DNA of 64,000 nucleotides from Xenorhabdus bovienii SS-2004. Lineage in GTDB: Bacteria > Pseudomonadota > Gammaproteobacteria > Enterobacterales > Enterobacteriaceae. The translations under genes and the position numbers were made by a program. Location: positions 248,001 to 312,000 of the forward strand of contig NC_013892.1 of assembly GCF_000027225.1 (NCBI RefSeq), written 5' to 3'. The first letter of the stretch is position 1. Each line of letters opens with the position of its first letter. A model generated the notes under the pieces. That model ran no database searches. It saw only the letters and a list, made by a program, of their open reading frames with translations, and was not told the DNA's origin. Shown piece by piece: positions 28,651 to 39,900 of the stretch.

Positions 28651-29188
28651 TCATCGTGTATGGGCTGTAGGGATTTTATTGTTGTCAGCGATGTTGCTGA
28701 ATGGCTGTAGCGGTGCATGGAACGCGACAAAGAAAGTCGGTCAAGTGATCTGGGATCCTTCCACACCAGTAGGAAAACCGGATGAACAGGCTTCTGTTGC
28801 CAACATTACGTTATTGGCCGAACCGAATATCAACCCCAATGAAAGTGGTGAAGCGGCTCCTGTTGAAATGAATCTGGTTTATCTCAGTGAAGATTCTCGT
28901 TTTTTGGCTGCTGATTATGACCAGCTTGAAAGCGACAAACTCGAAAAAGCACTGGGGAAAAATTATATCGATCATCAGGATTACACACTATTACCGGGGC
29001 AATACAAGCCCCTGTCAACGCTGATATTGGAAAAGAATAACCGTTACATCGGTGTCATCGTTCACTATGCAGATGCAAATCAATCTGAATGGAAAAAGAT
29101 CATCCGAGTAAAAGACATCGGCCGCCATTACAACATCTTGGTGCATGTCAGAAATAACGACGTCGAACTTAGAAAAGAGGAGGAGTAG
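28634..29188 (+). CDS. tssJ: T6SS outer-membrane lipoprotein TssJ
   Basis: 184 residues with a lipoprotein signal peptide and lipobox LNGC (lipidated Cys25). The mature part has WNATKKVGQVIWDPSTPVGKP and the beta-sandwich pattern of TssJ (ITLLAEPNINPNESGEAAPVEMNLVYLSEDSRF). It anchors the TssLM membrane complex to the outer membrane by binding TssM. Confidence 0.95.
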   Translation: MKRSASHRVWAVGILLLSAMLLNGCSGAWNATKKVGQVIWDPSTPVGKPDEQASVANITLLAEPNINPNESGEAAPVEMNLVYLSEDSRFLAADYDQLESDKLEKALGKNYIDHQDYTLLPGQYKPLSTLILEKNNRYIGVIVHYADANQSEWKKIIRVKDIGRHYNILVHVRNNDVELRKEEE

Positions 29189-29190
29189 TC

Positions 29191-30543
29191 ATGCCAGGCA
29201 AAAATCGGGTGATTTGGCACGAAGGATTGTTCATCAAGCCACAACATTTTCAACAACAACAAAAACATAATGATTATCTGGCTCATAGCCTCGTATCGGT
29301 GTTGGCCGCTTATGGTCACGGTTTCAGCTCCTTAAGCATCAATCAGGATCTGCTCAATTTAGGGCGCATCGGCATTACCGAAGCCAGCGGCATCATGCAG
29401 GATGGCACGATATTCTCTGCACCCAGCCAAGATCTGCTGCCAAAACCGCTGGACATCGAAAGCGTCAATGACCTGAAAAGCAAAGACATCTATCTGGCAT
29501 TACCAATGTCCAGCGATACCATTCGGGAAATTGCTGACAAGGAAGCGGAAATGCAAAGCGCGGTACGTTATCGGGAACTGCCGAGCGATGTCCGTGACCT
29601 GCATACCAAGGGTGGCGATTCCTTTGCCCTGAACCTTGCGCAATTGACGCCGGTTCTGATGCAAGGCTCCGAAGATATGAGTGCTTACACGGCGATCCCG
29701 CTGTGCCGTATCAAAGAAAAACAGAAGGATGGCACTATCGTTCTGGATAGCGAATTTATTCCGACCTGTCTGTCTATCTTTGTCGCTGACAAGTTAAGAC
29801 GTTTTATGGTGGAAATCGACGGCCTGCTGACTGAACGCTCAAGAACACTGGCCAAACGCATTGGCTCACCGGGTCAGCAGGGCGTTGCGGATGTTGCGGA
29901 GTTCATGATGCTTCAATTGTTGAACCGCGTGCAACCTCTGTTCAACCATTACGCAAAACAGACTGTCCTGCACCCGCTGCATTTATATACCCAACTGCTC
30001 CAGACCTGCGGTGAGCTGAGAACCTTCACCGATGCGAGTCGCTTACCGGGGAATGTGCTGGCGTATGACCACAATAATCTGACGGATACTTTCCAGGACG
30101 CGATGCATGCCATTCGTGATGCACTGAACGTTGTTCTGACACCGCGTGCAACGTCAATTGTCCTGAAACAGAACGAAGGTGGTATCCGCGTGGCAACGCT
30201 CCACGACAACGATCTGCTGCGTAAAGCCGAATTTGTACTGGCTATCAGTGCAAGTACGCCGCAGGAGCAATTACGTCGTCAGTTCGTGCAGCAAACCAAA
30301 GTCACCTCGATGGAGAAAATCCGCGATCTGGTCAGCGTTCAGTTACCGGGTGTGCCACTGATTGCATTATCCGCGGCTCCGCGTCAGCTGCCGTATCACT
30401 CTGGATACACCTACTTCCGTCTGGATCAGAAGAGTCCGGCATGGAAAGAGATCCAGCAGGGGAATTCCATCGCATTCCACGTATCAGGGGATTTCCCTGA
30501 CTTAGATATGCAGCTCTGGGCTATCAGGGGCGGTAAGGAATAA
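29191..30543 (+). CDS. tssK: T6SS baseplate-membrane connector TssK
   Basis: 450 residues beginning with the signature VIWHEGLFIKPQHFQQQQ. LCRIKEK, DSEFIPTCLSIFVADKLRRF and the C-terminal SGYTYFRLDQKSPAWKEIQQGNSIAFHVSGDFPDLDMQLWAIRG are typical. TssK trimers link the baseplate to the cytoplasmic parts of TssL and TssM. AGGAGGAG precedes the ATG. Confidence 0.97.
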   Translation: MPGKNRVIWHEGLFIKPQHFQQQQKHNDYLAHSLVSVLAAYGHGFSSLSINQDLLNLGRIGITEASGIMQDGTIFSAPSQDLLPKPLDIESVNDLKSKDIYLALPMSSDTIREIADKEAEMQSAVRYRELPSDVRDLHTKGGDSFALNLAQLTPVLMQGSEDMSAYTAIPLCRIKEKQKDGTIVLDSEFIPTCLSIFVADKLRRFMVEIDGLLTERSRTLAKRIGSPGQQGVADVAEFMMLQLLNRVQPLFNHYAKQTVLHPLHLYTQLLQTCGELRTFTDASRLPGNVLAYDHNNLTDTFQDAMHAIRDALNVVLTPRATSIVLKQNEGGIRVATLHDNDLLRKAEFVLAISASTPQEQLRRQFVQQTKVTSMEKIRDLVSVQLPGVPLIALSAAPRQLPYHSGYTYFRLDQKSPAWKEIQQGNSIAFHVSGDFPDLDMQLWAIRGGKE

Positions 30544-30545
30544 TC

Positions 30546-31313
30546 ATGAGTGATATCAATGTTGGCAGTCCGTCACTGGAAAAGTCTGAGACGCTGAAAA
30601 CGTTTCAGCGCCAGTATCAGCTACCGTTGCGTGGTGAAAGCCTCAACCCGATGATCGATGCGGCCACTCCCTTACTGGGAATGGTTCTGCGTTTGCAGGA
30701 TATGAGTGATCAGGCACTGCCAGATAAGCTTTACCAACAGGTTGTTACTGACATTCGAGCCATTGAGCAGTTTCTGCAAACCAAGGGTTATGAACCCGGC
30801 GCGATTGTTTCATTCCGTTACGTACTATGCACCTTCATTGATGAAACCGCGTTGGGGCACGGCTGGAACAGTCAGAATGGCTGGTTGAAGCAATCGTTGC
30901 TGGTTCACTTCCATAATGAAACCTGGGGAGGCGAAAAAGTTTTTGTATTGCTCGAACGCCTGATGGGGGAGACCCAGCGCTACCAGCACCTGCTGGAGTT
31001 CATTTATCTCTGCCTCTGTCTGGGTTATCGCGGACGTTACAAAGTCAGCACCCAGAAAAGCGATGACTTTGATCGCCTGTTCCGTCGCTTGCAGCAACAG
31101 CTTCACTCACTGCGTGGAGAAGCTCCGCCGACCACGCTATATGTCGATATCAACGAGCGTGATGAGCGTTATCGTCTGAGCAGACGTTGGACCATCAAGC
31201 ACCTGTTTTGGATAAGTGTAGGTTTACTGGCTGCCATTTACAGTTTCTATGCCATCCGCCTCGGTGATCAGACCCAAGACATATTAAAGCAGCTAAGTAA
31301 CTTATTGAGATAG
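30546..31313 (+). CDS. tssL: T6SS inner-membrane protein TssL (DotU family)
   Basis: 255 residues. The cytoplasmic DotU domain includes FRYVLCTFIDETALGHGWNSQNGWLKQSLLVHFHNETWGGEKVF and FIYLCLCLGYRGRY. A single C-terminal membrane helix (about 223-243) follows. No OmpA-like peptidoglycan-binding extension is present, so cell-wall anchoring must come from another protein, as in many T6SSs. Confidence 0.96.
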   Translation: MSDINVGSPSLEKSETLKTFQRQYQLPLRGESLNPMIDAATPLLGMVLRLQDMSDQALPDKLYQQVVTDIRAIEQFLQTKGYEPGAIVSFRYVLCTFIDETALGHGWNSQNGWLKQSLLVHFHNETWGGEKVFVLLERLMGETQRYQHLLEFIYLCLCLGYRGRYKVSTQKSDDFDRLFRRLQQQLHSLRGEAPPTTLYVDINERDERYRLSRRWTIKHLFWISVGLLAAIYSFYAIRLGDQTQDILKQLSNLLR

Positions 31314-31322
31314 GAAGTCGTC

Positions 31323-34037
31323 ATGATTCAGATTGATCTGCCCACTCTTGTAAACCGTTTAAACCCGATGACCCGCCATGCACTGGAAGCGGCGGCGGCA
31401 TCCTGTGTCAGCCAACAGCAGCCTGAAATTACTGTTGCACAACTGTTGTTTCAGATGATCGACACACCACTCAGTGATGTGCGCCTGATCCTCAATAAGG
31501 CAGACATCGATAAAGATCTGCTGAAAGAACAACTCGATCAGATGATGCCTCATCATCAGGCGATTGTACAAACCTACCCGAACTTCTCACCGATGCTGGT
31601 GGAATGGTTACAGGATAGCTGGCTGCTGGCTTCTACGGAGATGCAGCATACTGAATTACGCGGTGGCGTCATGCTGATTGCTCTGCTGTTCAGTCCAATG
31701 CGTTATCTGACTCCACAGCCCGCGCGCATGCTGGCGGGTATCAACCGTGAATTGCTGCGTCAGAACTTTACTGAATGGACGAATGGCTCTGCCGAACAGC
31801 CTTTCAGCGGCGACGATAAAAATGGGCAGGGCGTCCATCCGGCAAACAGCGACAGCCTGCTGGCGCGTTTTACCCAGAATATGACTGAACAGGCGCGTCA
31901 GGGCAAACTTGATCCTGTGCTGTGCCGTGATAACGAAATCGATCTGATGATCGACATTCTCTGCCGTCGCCGCAAAAACAACCCGATCGTCGTGGGTGAA
32001 GCGGGGGTGGGTAAAAGTGCCCTGATTGAAGGTCTGGCGCTGCGCATCATCAATGACCGCGTACCGGATAAATTGCGCCACAGTGAACTGATGACACTGG
32101 ATCTGGGGGCATTGCAGGCAGGGGCTGCGGTTAAAGGTGAGTTTGAAAAACGCTTCAAAGGCATCATGGCTGAAATTAGTCAATCATCTAAGCCGATCAT
32201 CCTGTTTATCGATGAAGCGCACACCCTGATTGGTGCCGGTAACCAGGCTGGCGGACTGGATATTTCCAATCTGCTGAAACCTGCATTGGCACGTGGTGAA
32301 CTGAAAACCATCGCAGCGACTACATGGAGCGAGTACAAAAAATACTTCGAAAAGGACGCAGCACTGTCTCGTCGCTTCCAATTAGTGAAAGTCTCTGAGC
32401 CAAGCGCGGAAGAAGCCACTGTGATCATGCGTGGTTTGCGCGCCATTTACGAACAGGCGCATGGTGTTCTGATCGATGATGAAGCACTGAAAGCCTCTGC
32501 GGTACTGAGTGACCGTTATCTCTCTGGCCGCCAACTGCCGGACAAAGCGATTGACGTACTGGATACCGCCTGTGCCCGTGTCGCCATTAACCTGACATCG
32601 CCACCACGTCAGATCTCCTCACTGACGACTGAATTGCACCAGATGCAAATGGAAATCGATGTTCTGAAAAGAGAACAGCGGATGGGGCTGAATGAACATG
32701 CGGACAGACTGGAAGAACTGCAAAACCAGCAGGTAGAGATCCAAGAAGAACTCGTCACGCTGGAAAAAAACTGGCGGCAACAGCAAGAGTTGGTGACACA
32801 GATCATCGAATTGCGCGGCCAACTCCTGGCGGATAGCGACGAGTCAGTTGCAGCAGAAACGACGGATAAAACCATCGAAAATGCGGTTGAAGAGACGGCT
32901 CAAGACGCGAAAGAGCAGGAAGCTATTGCGCAAGACGAGCCAGAAGCCGCCGCTGATGAGCAATCCCTGATCGAAAAACTGGCTCTGCTCAACGCACAAC
33001 TGACAGAGTTACAGCAGAAGCAAACGCTGGTTTCTCCCCATGTAGACAAAACGCAGATTGCCTCGGTTATCGCTGAGTGGACGGGCGTTCCATTGAACCG
33101 CCTGTCACAGAGCGAACTGTCTATCGTGACCGAACTGCCTACCCATCTGGGACAAAGCATCAAAGGGCAGGATGTTGCGATCCAGAACCTGCATAAACAC
33201 CTGCTGACCGCTCGTGCAGATTTGCGTCGTCCGGGACGTCCTCTGGGCGCATTCCTGCTGGTGGGGCCAAGTGGTGTTGGTAAAACCGAAACCGTGCTGC
33301 AAATTGCTGAACTGATGTTTGGGGGGCGCCAATACCTCACCACCATCAACATGTCTGAGTTTCAGGAGAAACATACCGTTTCCCGCCTGATTGGCTCTCC
33401 CCCGGGCTACGTAGGTTATGGGGAAGGTGGTGTACTGACCGAAGCCATTCGCCAGAAACCGTACTCCGTTGTGCTGCTGGATGAAGTCGAAAAAGCGCAT
33501 CCTGATGTACTGAACCTGTTCTATCAGGCCTTCGACAAAGGCGAACTGGCCGATGGCGAAGGGCGTATCATCGACTGTAAAAATGTCGTGTTCTTCCTGA
33601 CTTCTAACCTTGGTTATCAAACTATCGTTGATCATGCCGAGCAGCCAGATCAACTTAACGACCTGCTCTACCCTGAACTGGCCGCGTTTTTCAAACCCGC
33701 ATTGCTGGCGCGTATGGAAGTGATCCCTTACCTGCCTTTGGGTCACGAAACGCTGAAAACCATCATTCAGAGCAAGCTGGCTCGACTGGATAGCCTGCTG
33801 TCTCAGCGCTTTAACGCCGAAGTCACGATCAGCGATGACGTATCGGAAGAGATCCTGCAACGTGCCACCCGTGCGGAAAACGGCGCCCGTATGCTGGAAT
33901 CCATCATTGATGGTGCACTATTACCGCCTGTTTCATTACTGCTGTTGCAGAAAATGGCCGCAGGCACCGCAATCAGTGCCATTCGCTTAACCGTAGCAGA
34001 ACATGAGTTCCATGCTGAGGTTGAGGAGGCAGAATAA
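31323..34037 (+). CDS. clpV: T6SS sheath-recycling AAA+ ATPase ClpV (TssH)
   Basis: 904 residues. The Clp-N domain (1-150) is followed by two AAA+ modules: Walker A GEAGVGKS at 225-232 and GPSGVGKT at 648-655, with Walker B ILFIDEAH and [11 protein letters not shown]. It disassembles contracted TssBC sheaths. An acidic, alanine/glutamate-rich insert (about 506-549) lies between the coiled-coil middle domain and the second module and is not usual in ClpV as I know it. The stop overlaps the next start (TAATG). Confidence 0.97.
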   Translation: MIQIDLPTLVNRLNPMTRHALEAAAASCVSQQQPEITVAQLLFQMIDTPLSDVRLILNKADIDKDLLKEQLDQMMPHHQAIVQTYPNFSPMLVEWLQDSWLLASTEMQHTELRGGVMLIALLFSPMRYLTPQPARMLAGINRELLRQNFTEWTNGSAEQPFSGDDKNGQGVHPANSDSLLARFTQNMTEQARQGKLDPVLCRDNEIDLMIDILCRRRKNNPIVVGEAGVGKSALIEGLALRIINDRVPDKLRHSELMTLDLGALQAGAAVKGEFEKRFKGIMAEISQSSKPIILFIDEAHTLIGAGNQAGGLDISNLLKPALARGELKTIAATTWSEYKKYFEKDAALSRRFQLVKVSEPSAEEATVIMRGLRAIYEQAHGVLIDDEALKASAVLSDRYLSGRQLPDKAIDVLDTACARVAINLTSPPRQISSLTTELHQMQMEIDVLKREQRMGLNEHADRLEELQNQQVEIQEELVTLEKNWRQQQELVTQIIELRGQLLADSDESVAAETTDKTIENAVEETAQDAKEQEAIAQDEPEAAADEQSLIEKLALLNAQLTELQQKQTLVSPHVDKTQIASVIAEWTGVPLNRLSQSELSIVTELPTHLGQSIKGQDVAIQNLHKHLLTARADLRRPGRPLGAFLLVGPSGVGKTETVLQIAELMFGGRQYLTTINMSEFQEKHTVSRLIGSPPGYVGYGEGGVLTEAIRQKPYSVVLLDEVEKAHPDVLNLFYQAFDKGELADGEGRIIDCKNVVFFLTSNLGYQTIVDHAEQPDQLNDLLYPELAAFFKPALLARMEVIPYLPLGHETLKTIIQSKLARLDSLLSQRFNAEVTISDDVSEEILQRATRAENGARMLESIIDGALLPPVSLLLLQKMAAGTAISAIRLTVAEHEFHAEVEEAE

Positions 34038-34831
34038 TGAAACAGCGGCTGAAAAGCGCGTTAGCGTTATTAGATGATGACACTATAGAACAACTGGTTG
34101 ACCATTTTCTGCTGGTAAGCCAGAGCTCGCGTTTTGATGCCCTGTTAGTTTTCTTGCTTAACACCAATGAAAACAGGCTGGAATGCTACAACCTGCCGGA
34201 ACTCCACCAAGCCAGCTCACGCCGGCTGAATGTAGATATTGATGACGTCAATAACCCGCTGATACAGGTTCTGCGCAAGGGAACCCCGACGGTATGGGAT
34301 TCCCTGAATCACGGCGCGCGTATTGACGACGTGCATTTCCGCACGTTTGTTGCGGAACTGCCGCATAACTGCGGGTTGTATGCCATTCCCCTGTTTGACT
34401 GTAACGGACAGGCCTGCGGTGTGATTGCCATTTTTGCCGAACATGTCAGCCATTTTATCAATAATGAAAACATGTTCGGCCTCTATTGCCATGTCATGCA
34501 GCACCGCCTGAAAAAGTTGCAGGAACTCGAGCAACTGCGTGGGCAGTTACGTCAAATCCGTCAGGTATTTCAGGTTCAGCAACAGAAAGAAAAACAACTG
34601 GATGAACTGCTTGCCTCCCTGAGTGGATCGAAACCCGCAGGAGTGAGCCGTATTTCTGTGGATTACAGCCACATCGATAATCTGCCAAAGGCCATCGAAG
34701 AATTTGAAAGCGCCGTGTTGGTTCAACGTCAGCGTCAGTATGGCAATGACACCCGACTGATTGCCCAAAGTCTGGGGATTGCCACGCGCACGTTGGTTTA
34801 CAAACTGGCTAAATACGGGTGTAGATTATGA
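34037..34831 (+). CDS. VasH-like regulator lacking the AAA+ domain (GAF + Fis-type HTH)
   Basis: 264 residues. The first 165 form a GAF-like sensor (FDALLVFLLNTNENRLECYNLPEL, CGLYAIPLFDCNGQACGVIAIFAEH). A coiled-coil linker (about 165-200, LRQIRQVFQVQQQKEKQLDELL) follows, and then a Fis-type helix-turn-helix at the very end (DTRLIAQSLGIATRTLVYKLAKYG). This matches the N- and C-terminal parts of VasH, the sigma-54 activator of T6SS genes. The central ATPase with its GAFTGA loop and Walker motifs is absent and there is no room for it. It cannot activate sigma-54 by itself; it may bind DNA as a repressor or co-regulator. It lies between clpV and the vasI-like gene with overlaps on both sides, so it is co-translated. 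Confidence 0.8.
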   Translation: MKQRLKSALALLDDDTIEQLVDHFLLVSQSSRFDALLVFLLNTNENRLECYNLPELHQASSRRLNVDIDDVNNPLIQVLRKGTPTVWDSLNHGARIDDVHFRTFVAELPHNCGLYAIPLFDCNGQACGVIAIFAEHVSHFINNENMFGLYCHVMQHRLKKLQELEQLRGQLRQIRQVFQVQQQKEKQLDELLASLSGSKPAGVSRISVDYSHIDNLPKAIEEFESAVLVQRQRQYGNDTRLIAQSLGIATRTLVYKLAKYGCRL

Positions 34832-35493
34832 ATATTGTATTAATTATCAGCTCATTGCTCGCGTCATTGACGGGTGATCCCAAACTGGCGAATCTGGTTG
34901 AGCCAAAGGAAGTGGTCGCACCCAAAGAAGAATACACGGACGAAATGCAAAAATGCCGTTTTGAACCGTCTCCACTTGTCCGGCTGGCGTGCTATGACCG
35001 TACGGTAAATAACCTGAAATTTAACGCCCTGCAAATCCCGATGGAAAACATGGGGCTTGTGTGGCGACAGGCGATGGAGCAGGAAATGAAACGCACCGAT
35101 TACTCTACTGGCTTCATTGTGACGCAGGGAGAAAATGGTGAGGCACCCGTGATCCTGACCACACCGGCGGTGGGGGTTCCGCCTCCTCGTCCGGTCCTGA
35201 TGCTGAGTTGCATTGACCGCATCACCCGTTTGCAGGTGGCGCTGCCTAAACCGATGGGATCCGGTACGGTCACTGTGACTACGGACAAAACCCAATTCAA
35301 AACCGAGTGGTTCCTGCGGGAACACGGTTACTTATGGGAATCCAGCCGCGGCTTGCCGGGCATTGAGGAAATCAAGCGCTTAATGAACAGCGATCAGATG
35401 ACCATCACGGCTCGCACTGGCAGCCCGATAACCTTTAATATTTCTCAGCTGGAGCAGGCCGCGAAACCCTTACGCGATGCCTGCCGTTGGTAA
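34828..35493 (+). CDS. T6SS-associated VasI/TagO-like protein
   Basis: 221 residues with a hydrophobic N-terminus that may be a weak signal peptide. The core MQKCRFEPSPLVRLACYDRTV, followed by LSCIDRITRLQVALPKPM and a C-terminal SRGLPGIEEIKRLM, is the pattern of the VC_A0118 (VasI/TagO) family found in many T6SS operons. Its exact role is unclear; E. coli TagO/VasI homologues are accessory. The start overlaps the previous stop by 4 bases. Confidence 0.8.
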   Translation: MNIVLIISSLLASLTGDPKLANLVEPKEVVAPKEEYTDEMQKCRFEPSPLVRLACYDRTVNNLKFNALQIPMENMGLVWRQAMEQEMKRTDYSTGFIVTQGENGEAPVILTTPAVGVPPPRPVLMLSCIDRITRLQVALPKPMGSGTVTVTTDKTQFKTEWFLREHGYLWESSRGLPGIEEIKRLMNSDQMTITARTGSPITFNISQLEQAAKPLRDACRW

Positions 35494-35498
35494 CCGAC

Positions 35499-36935
35499 AT
35501 GGACATCAGAACACAATTCGACTGGTTCGGCGCCCTGCTGGCGCCCCTGTCCGACGAACAGACGGGCAAGGCACTGAGTGAGAGTGATCCCGCCTGGGAA
35601 TTCATCGACGGCGAGATGGTCAAATTCGGCTCGCTGTCACATGGCACGCTGGAAGTTGACGCCCTCCAGCGACAGGCCTTGCAACTTTTCAGCGAGCACA
35701 GCAAGGACTTCCGGCTGATGGTTCACCTGCTGCGGACTTTGCAGCATGCCGGCCACCCTGCCGAGCTGATTCTGGCGATAGAGCTGCTGACAGAGTACGT
35801 AAAAAACTACTGGGAAAAAGCCTGGCCGGTCAAACCGGTATTGAAGCGCCGGCTGGCACAGCAGGTGATCAAACGGTTTGAATCGGCCCAGTCGAGCTTC
35901 ACTGATCAGGCCAGTAAAAGCCAGCGCGACGAGGCACAAGGCGCTCTGGCTCATCTGGCTCAGTGCTGGCACGCCAGTGAGCCCGACCTTGCGAAAGACG
36001 TCGATCAACTGCGTACCCGCTATAACCGCCAGCCAGAGGCACGAACGGCGCCGACACAGACGGCACCTACCACCCCTGAAGCGGCGTCGGTAGCTCCGTC
36101 GCCTCAGTCTCCTGAACAGGCGCCGATGCCTGAGGTGGCGGTCAACAGTTCCAGTGATAAAGCATGGAAACAAACCCTGATGACGGTGGCGGATCTGCTG
36201 TGTGAACGGTATCCCGAATCCCCGATTGGCTATAGCCTGCGCCGCCATGCGGTCTGGCACACCATTACCACGGCGCCGATGGCGAACGCCACAGGCAAAA
36301 CGCCGCTGGCGCCGGCGTCGGCGGATCGTACCGCCGATTATCTGGCGCGACTGCCGACGGCGGATAACAAATTGCTGGCGCAAATTGAGCAGAGCTTAGC
36401 CCTCGCCCCTTACTGGCTGGACGGCCATGCCATTGCCGCCCAAGCGGCGGAACAACGCGGCTACAGCCGCGTTGCGCAGGCCATGCGTGACGAACTGAAG
36501 GCGTTTTTGGCTCGGCTGCCTGTACTGAAAACCTTAAGTTTTTCCGACCTGAGTCCGTTTATTTCTCCTGACACTCTGGACTGGCTCACGCCGGAACCCG
36601 ACACCAGCGGAAGCCCGGGAGCCGCGTCGGCCGATCAGGAAGCCATCTGGCACTGCTTCCAGCAGCAAGGGCTGGAAGCCGCCCTTCAGATGCTGGAAGA
36701 ACACCAGCAGTCACTGACGGAGCCCCGGGATCAATTCTATGGTCAGTTGTTCACTGCCCAACTGCTTGAAGAAGCGGGCATGACCGCACTGGCACACCAG
36801 CATTACCGGAACTTGTTACACACGGGACAACACATGTTACTCACTGAATGGGAACCCAGCCTGCTGACCCTGCTGGCTGAAAAAATACCTTCGCCTGCGA
36901 AGGATACTGCGTCACACAGGAGCGTTAACACATGA
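35499..36935 (+). CDS. tssA: T6SS protein TssA (ImpA N-terminal domain, VasJ-like)
   Basis: 478 residues from ATG 35499 (a TTG at 35487 is also in frame). The N-terminal ImpA domain shows FDWFGALLAPLSDEQTGKAL and AIELLTEYVKNYWEKAWPVKP. A proline/alanine-rich linker (about 180-220) and a C-terminal helical domain (ACQLPVLK-type region with DTLDWLTPEPD, then DQFYGQLFTAQLLEEAGMTALAHQHYRNLL) follow. TssA primes tail polymerisation. GC content jumps here relative to the upstream genes. The stop overlaps the tssM start (ATGA). Confidence 0.9.
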   Translation: MDIRTQFDWFGALLAPLSDEQTGKALSESDPAWEFIDGEMVKFGSLSHGTLEVDALQRQALQLFSEHSKDFRLMVHLLRTLQHAGHPAELILAIELLTEYVKNYWEKAWPVKPVLKRRLAQQVIKRFESAQSSFTDQASKSQRDEAQGALAHLAQCWHASEPDLAKDVDQLRTRYNRQPEARTAPTQTAPTTPEAASVAPSPQSPEQAPMPEVAVNSSSDKAWKQTLMTVADLLCERYPESPIGYSLRRHAVWHTITTAPMANATGKTPLAPASADRTADYLARLPTADNKLLAQIEQSLALAPYWLDGHAIAAQAAEQRGYSRVAQAMRDELKAFLARLPVLKTLSFSDLSPFISPDTLDWLTPEPDTSGSPGAASADQEAIWHCFQQQGLEAALQMLEEHQQSLTEPRDQFYGQLFTAQLLEEAGMTALAHQHYRNLLHTGQHMLLTEWEPSLLTLLAEKIPSPAKDTASHRSVNT

Positions 36936-39900
36936 AATGGCCCTCTTTGTCATCCTTGGCGCCGTTGAAATCAGCCTTGCCGGCGCTGTCAAAATTTAAA
37001 TCCCTGCCGCGTCTCAAGGCCACGATGGCGCTGGCTCTGGCCCTTATCCCCTGCCTGCTGCTGATCGCGGTCTGGGTGTGGGGGCCGGAATGGAAACTGC
37101 GCAACGATACCCCGCTGGACAGTCTGGCGGCGCGCTGGCTGGCGACCGCTCTCATCATCCTGATGGTGCTGCTCTGGATCGGCATCAAAGCGTGGCGTCG
37201 CCTGCGCCAGCTGGAAAAACTCAACCTGGACGTCGAGCTGAAAGGGGTTGATCCGGTGCGGGTCGATATCGAGCACCAGGCTCGTTACCTTGATCACTGG
37301 AAAGCCCAGCTACAACGCCATCTGGACAGCTATAACTACCTGTATCAGCGTCCGTGGTACATGATGGTCGGCAGCCAGCAGAGCGGCAAAACCACGCTGA
37401 TCAAGGAAGGCTATAAACTGTCCGACATCGCGGCGCCGGAATACCTGCGTCAGGATGGCGACATTGCGCTGCGGCTGCGCTGCTGGCTGGGAGAGAAAGC
37501 GGTCATCATCGATCCCGATGGCGGCCTGATTGACCAGCCGGTGCCGGTCAACAGTGACAAACCGCAGATCAACAGCCGCCTGTGGGAATCCCTGCTGAAC
37601 TGGCTGACGGAAAACCGCCAGCGCCAGCCGCTTAACGGCATTATTCTGACCGTCGATACCCTGCGCCTGCTGACCGACAACCGGGAGCAACGCGATCGCT
37701 ACGTGCGGGAAATCCACCAGCGCCTGCAAAACCTCCGTCTGACCTTCCACAGCCAGCTGCCGCTCTATCTGGTCATGACCAAAATAGACCTGCTGCACGG
37801 CTTCGAAGCGATGTACCCGTCGCTGGATCGCCGGCAGCGTGACCAGATCCTCGGCGTGACTTTCAGCCTCAATAACCGGGATGAAAAAGCCTGGCACAGC
37901 GAGCTGGCGCAGTTCTGGCAGCAGTGGATGGCCAACCTCAACGGGGCGATGCCGGACATGATGCTCAACGGCGTCGATGCCGGCCAGCGCAGCGCTCTGT
38001 TCAGCTTTACCCGGCAGGTGCAGGGGCTGCACAGCTATATCGCGCAGATGCTGGAAGACATCCTGTACAACGATGAACACCACCGCCCGATGCTGCGCGG
38101 TGTCTACCTGACCTCCGCCCGTCAGGTCGGCCAGATGGATGACTTGTTCACCCAGTCCGCCTCAGCCCAGTATCACCTCGGCTCGCAGGCGTTCCCGACC
38201 TGGCCGGCGGGCGATACCCTGCCGTATTTTACCCAGTCCCTGTTTGAGGAAGTGCTGCTGGCTGAGCCGAACCTCGCCGCGGAAAACCGCCTCTGGCTGA
38301 GCCGCAACCGCCGCCAGCTGTACACCTTCGCCACGATCAGTGCCTTAGTCATCGCGGCCATGTGGGGCGGCTGGCATTATTTCTACCAGAAAAACTACCG
38401 GGCCGGGGAAGAAGTGCTGGCGCAGGCGAAAAACTTCCTGTCCGTGCCGCCGCCGGACGGGGATGACCGTTACGGCAACCTCCAGCTGCCGCTGCTGAAC
38501 CCGATCCGGGATGCCACTCTGGCCTACGGCAACTACCACGAGAAAAAATCCTTCCTGACCGACATGGCGCTGTATCAGGGGGACGGGGTCGGGCCGTATG
38601 TGGAAGGCACCTACCTGAAACTGCTGGAGCAGCGTTTCCTGCCGTCGCTGATGCAGGGGCTGCTGGACGACCTGAATCGGGCGCCGGCCGGCAGTGAGGA
38701 AAAACTCGAGATCCTGCGGGTGATGCGCATGATGGAAGACGGCAGCAAGCGTAACAACGGCTTGGTCGGGCAGTACATGCGGGCGCGCTGGAGCAAGGCG
38801 TTCCACGGCCAGCGGGATTTACAGGCGCAGCTGCTGACCCATCTGGATTACGCTCTGGCCCATACCGACTGGAAGGGGCAGCGCGACAAGGACAATCAGG
38901 ATGCCCTCGCCCGCTTTGCGCCGTTTATTAAGCCGATGAAGCAGGCCCAGCAGGAGCTGAGTGCCCTGACCATCAACCAGCGGGTTTACCAGAACCTGCG
39001 CCTGAAGGCCCAGGATACCCTGTCCGCCCCGGTTAACCTGCGTGACCAGATTGGGCCGAGTTTTGACAGCGTGTTTATTGCCGGCAACGAAAGCCGGCTG
39101 GTGATCCCGCAGTTCCTGACCCGCCACGGCCTGACGGATTACTTTGTCCGGCAGGACAAGGAGCTGGTCGAACTGACCGAGATGGACAGCTGGGTGCTGA
39201 ACCTGCCGCTGAAAACCAATAAGTACAGCGACACCGATCAGGGGAATATCCAGCGTGAGATCACCGAACTGTATGTCGGGGATTATACCGCGACCTGGCG
39301 GGCGGCGATGAACAATCTGGAAGTGCGGGACTTTGAGGATCTGCCGCAGGCCATCAGCGCCATCGAGCAGGTGATCAGCGGCGAACAGCCGATCAAGCGC
39401 GCGCTGCAAATCCTCAGTGACAACACCCGGCCGCCGGAGCTGGTGAGTGGGCTGAGCGACAAGGAAAAACAGGCGCTGCTGGCGCAGTCGGATTACCGGC
39501 TGTTAAACCGCATCAGCCGGGACTTTGCGCCGGAAACCGGGGTGCTGGTTGAGCACGGCGACAAGGGCAGTGCCCTGCAAAGCGTTTACCAGAAACTGAT
39601 GGCACTGCACCGTTACCTGCTGGCTATCCAGAACTCGCCGGTGCCGGGCAAGGCGGCATTGCAGGCGGTGCAGCTGCGGCTGGACCAGAACAACAGCGAC
39701 GCGATATTTGAAGTGCAGCAGATGGCGAAAAACCTGCCGGAGCCGCTGAACCGCTGGGTCGGTGATCTGGCCGAGCAGGCGTGGCGGGTGGTGATGATGG
39801 AAGCGGTGCGCTCGCTGGAAGTGGAATGGAATGAGTCGGTGGTCAAACAGTATAAAACCTACCTGGCCGGCCGGTATCCGTTCAACCCGGCGGCCACCGA

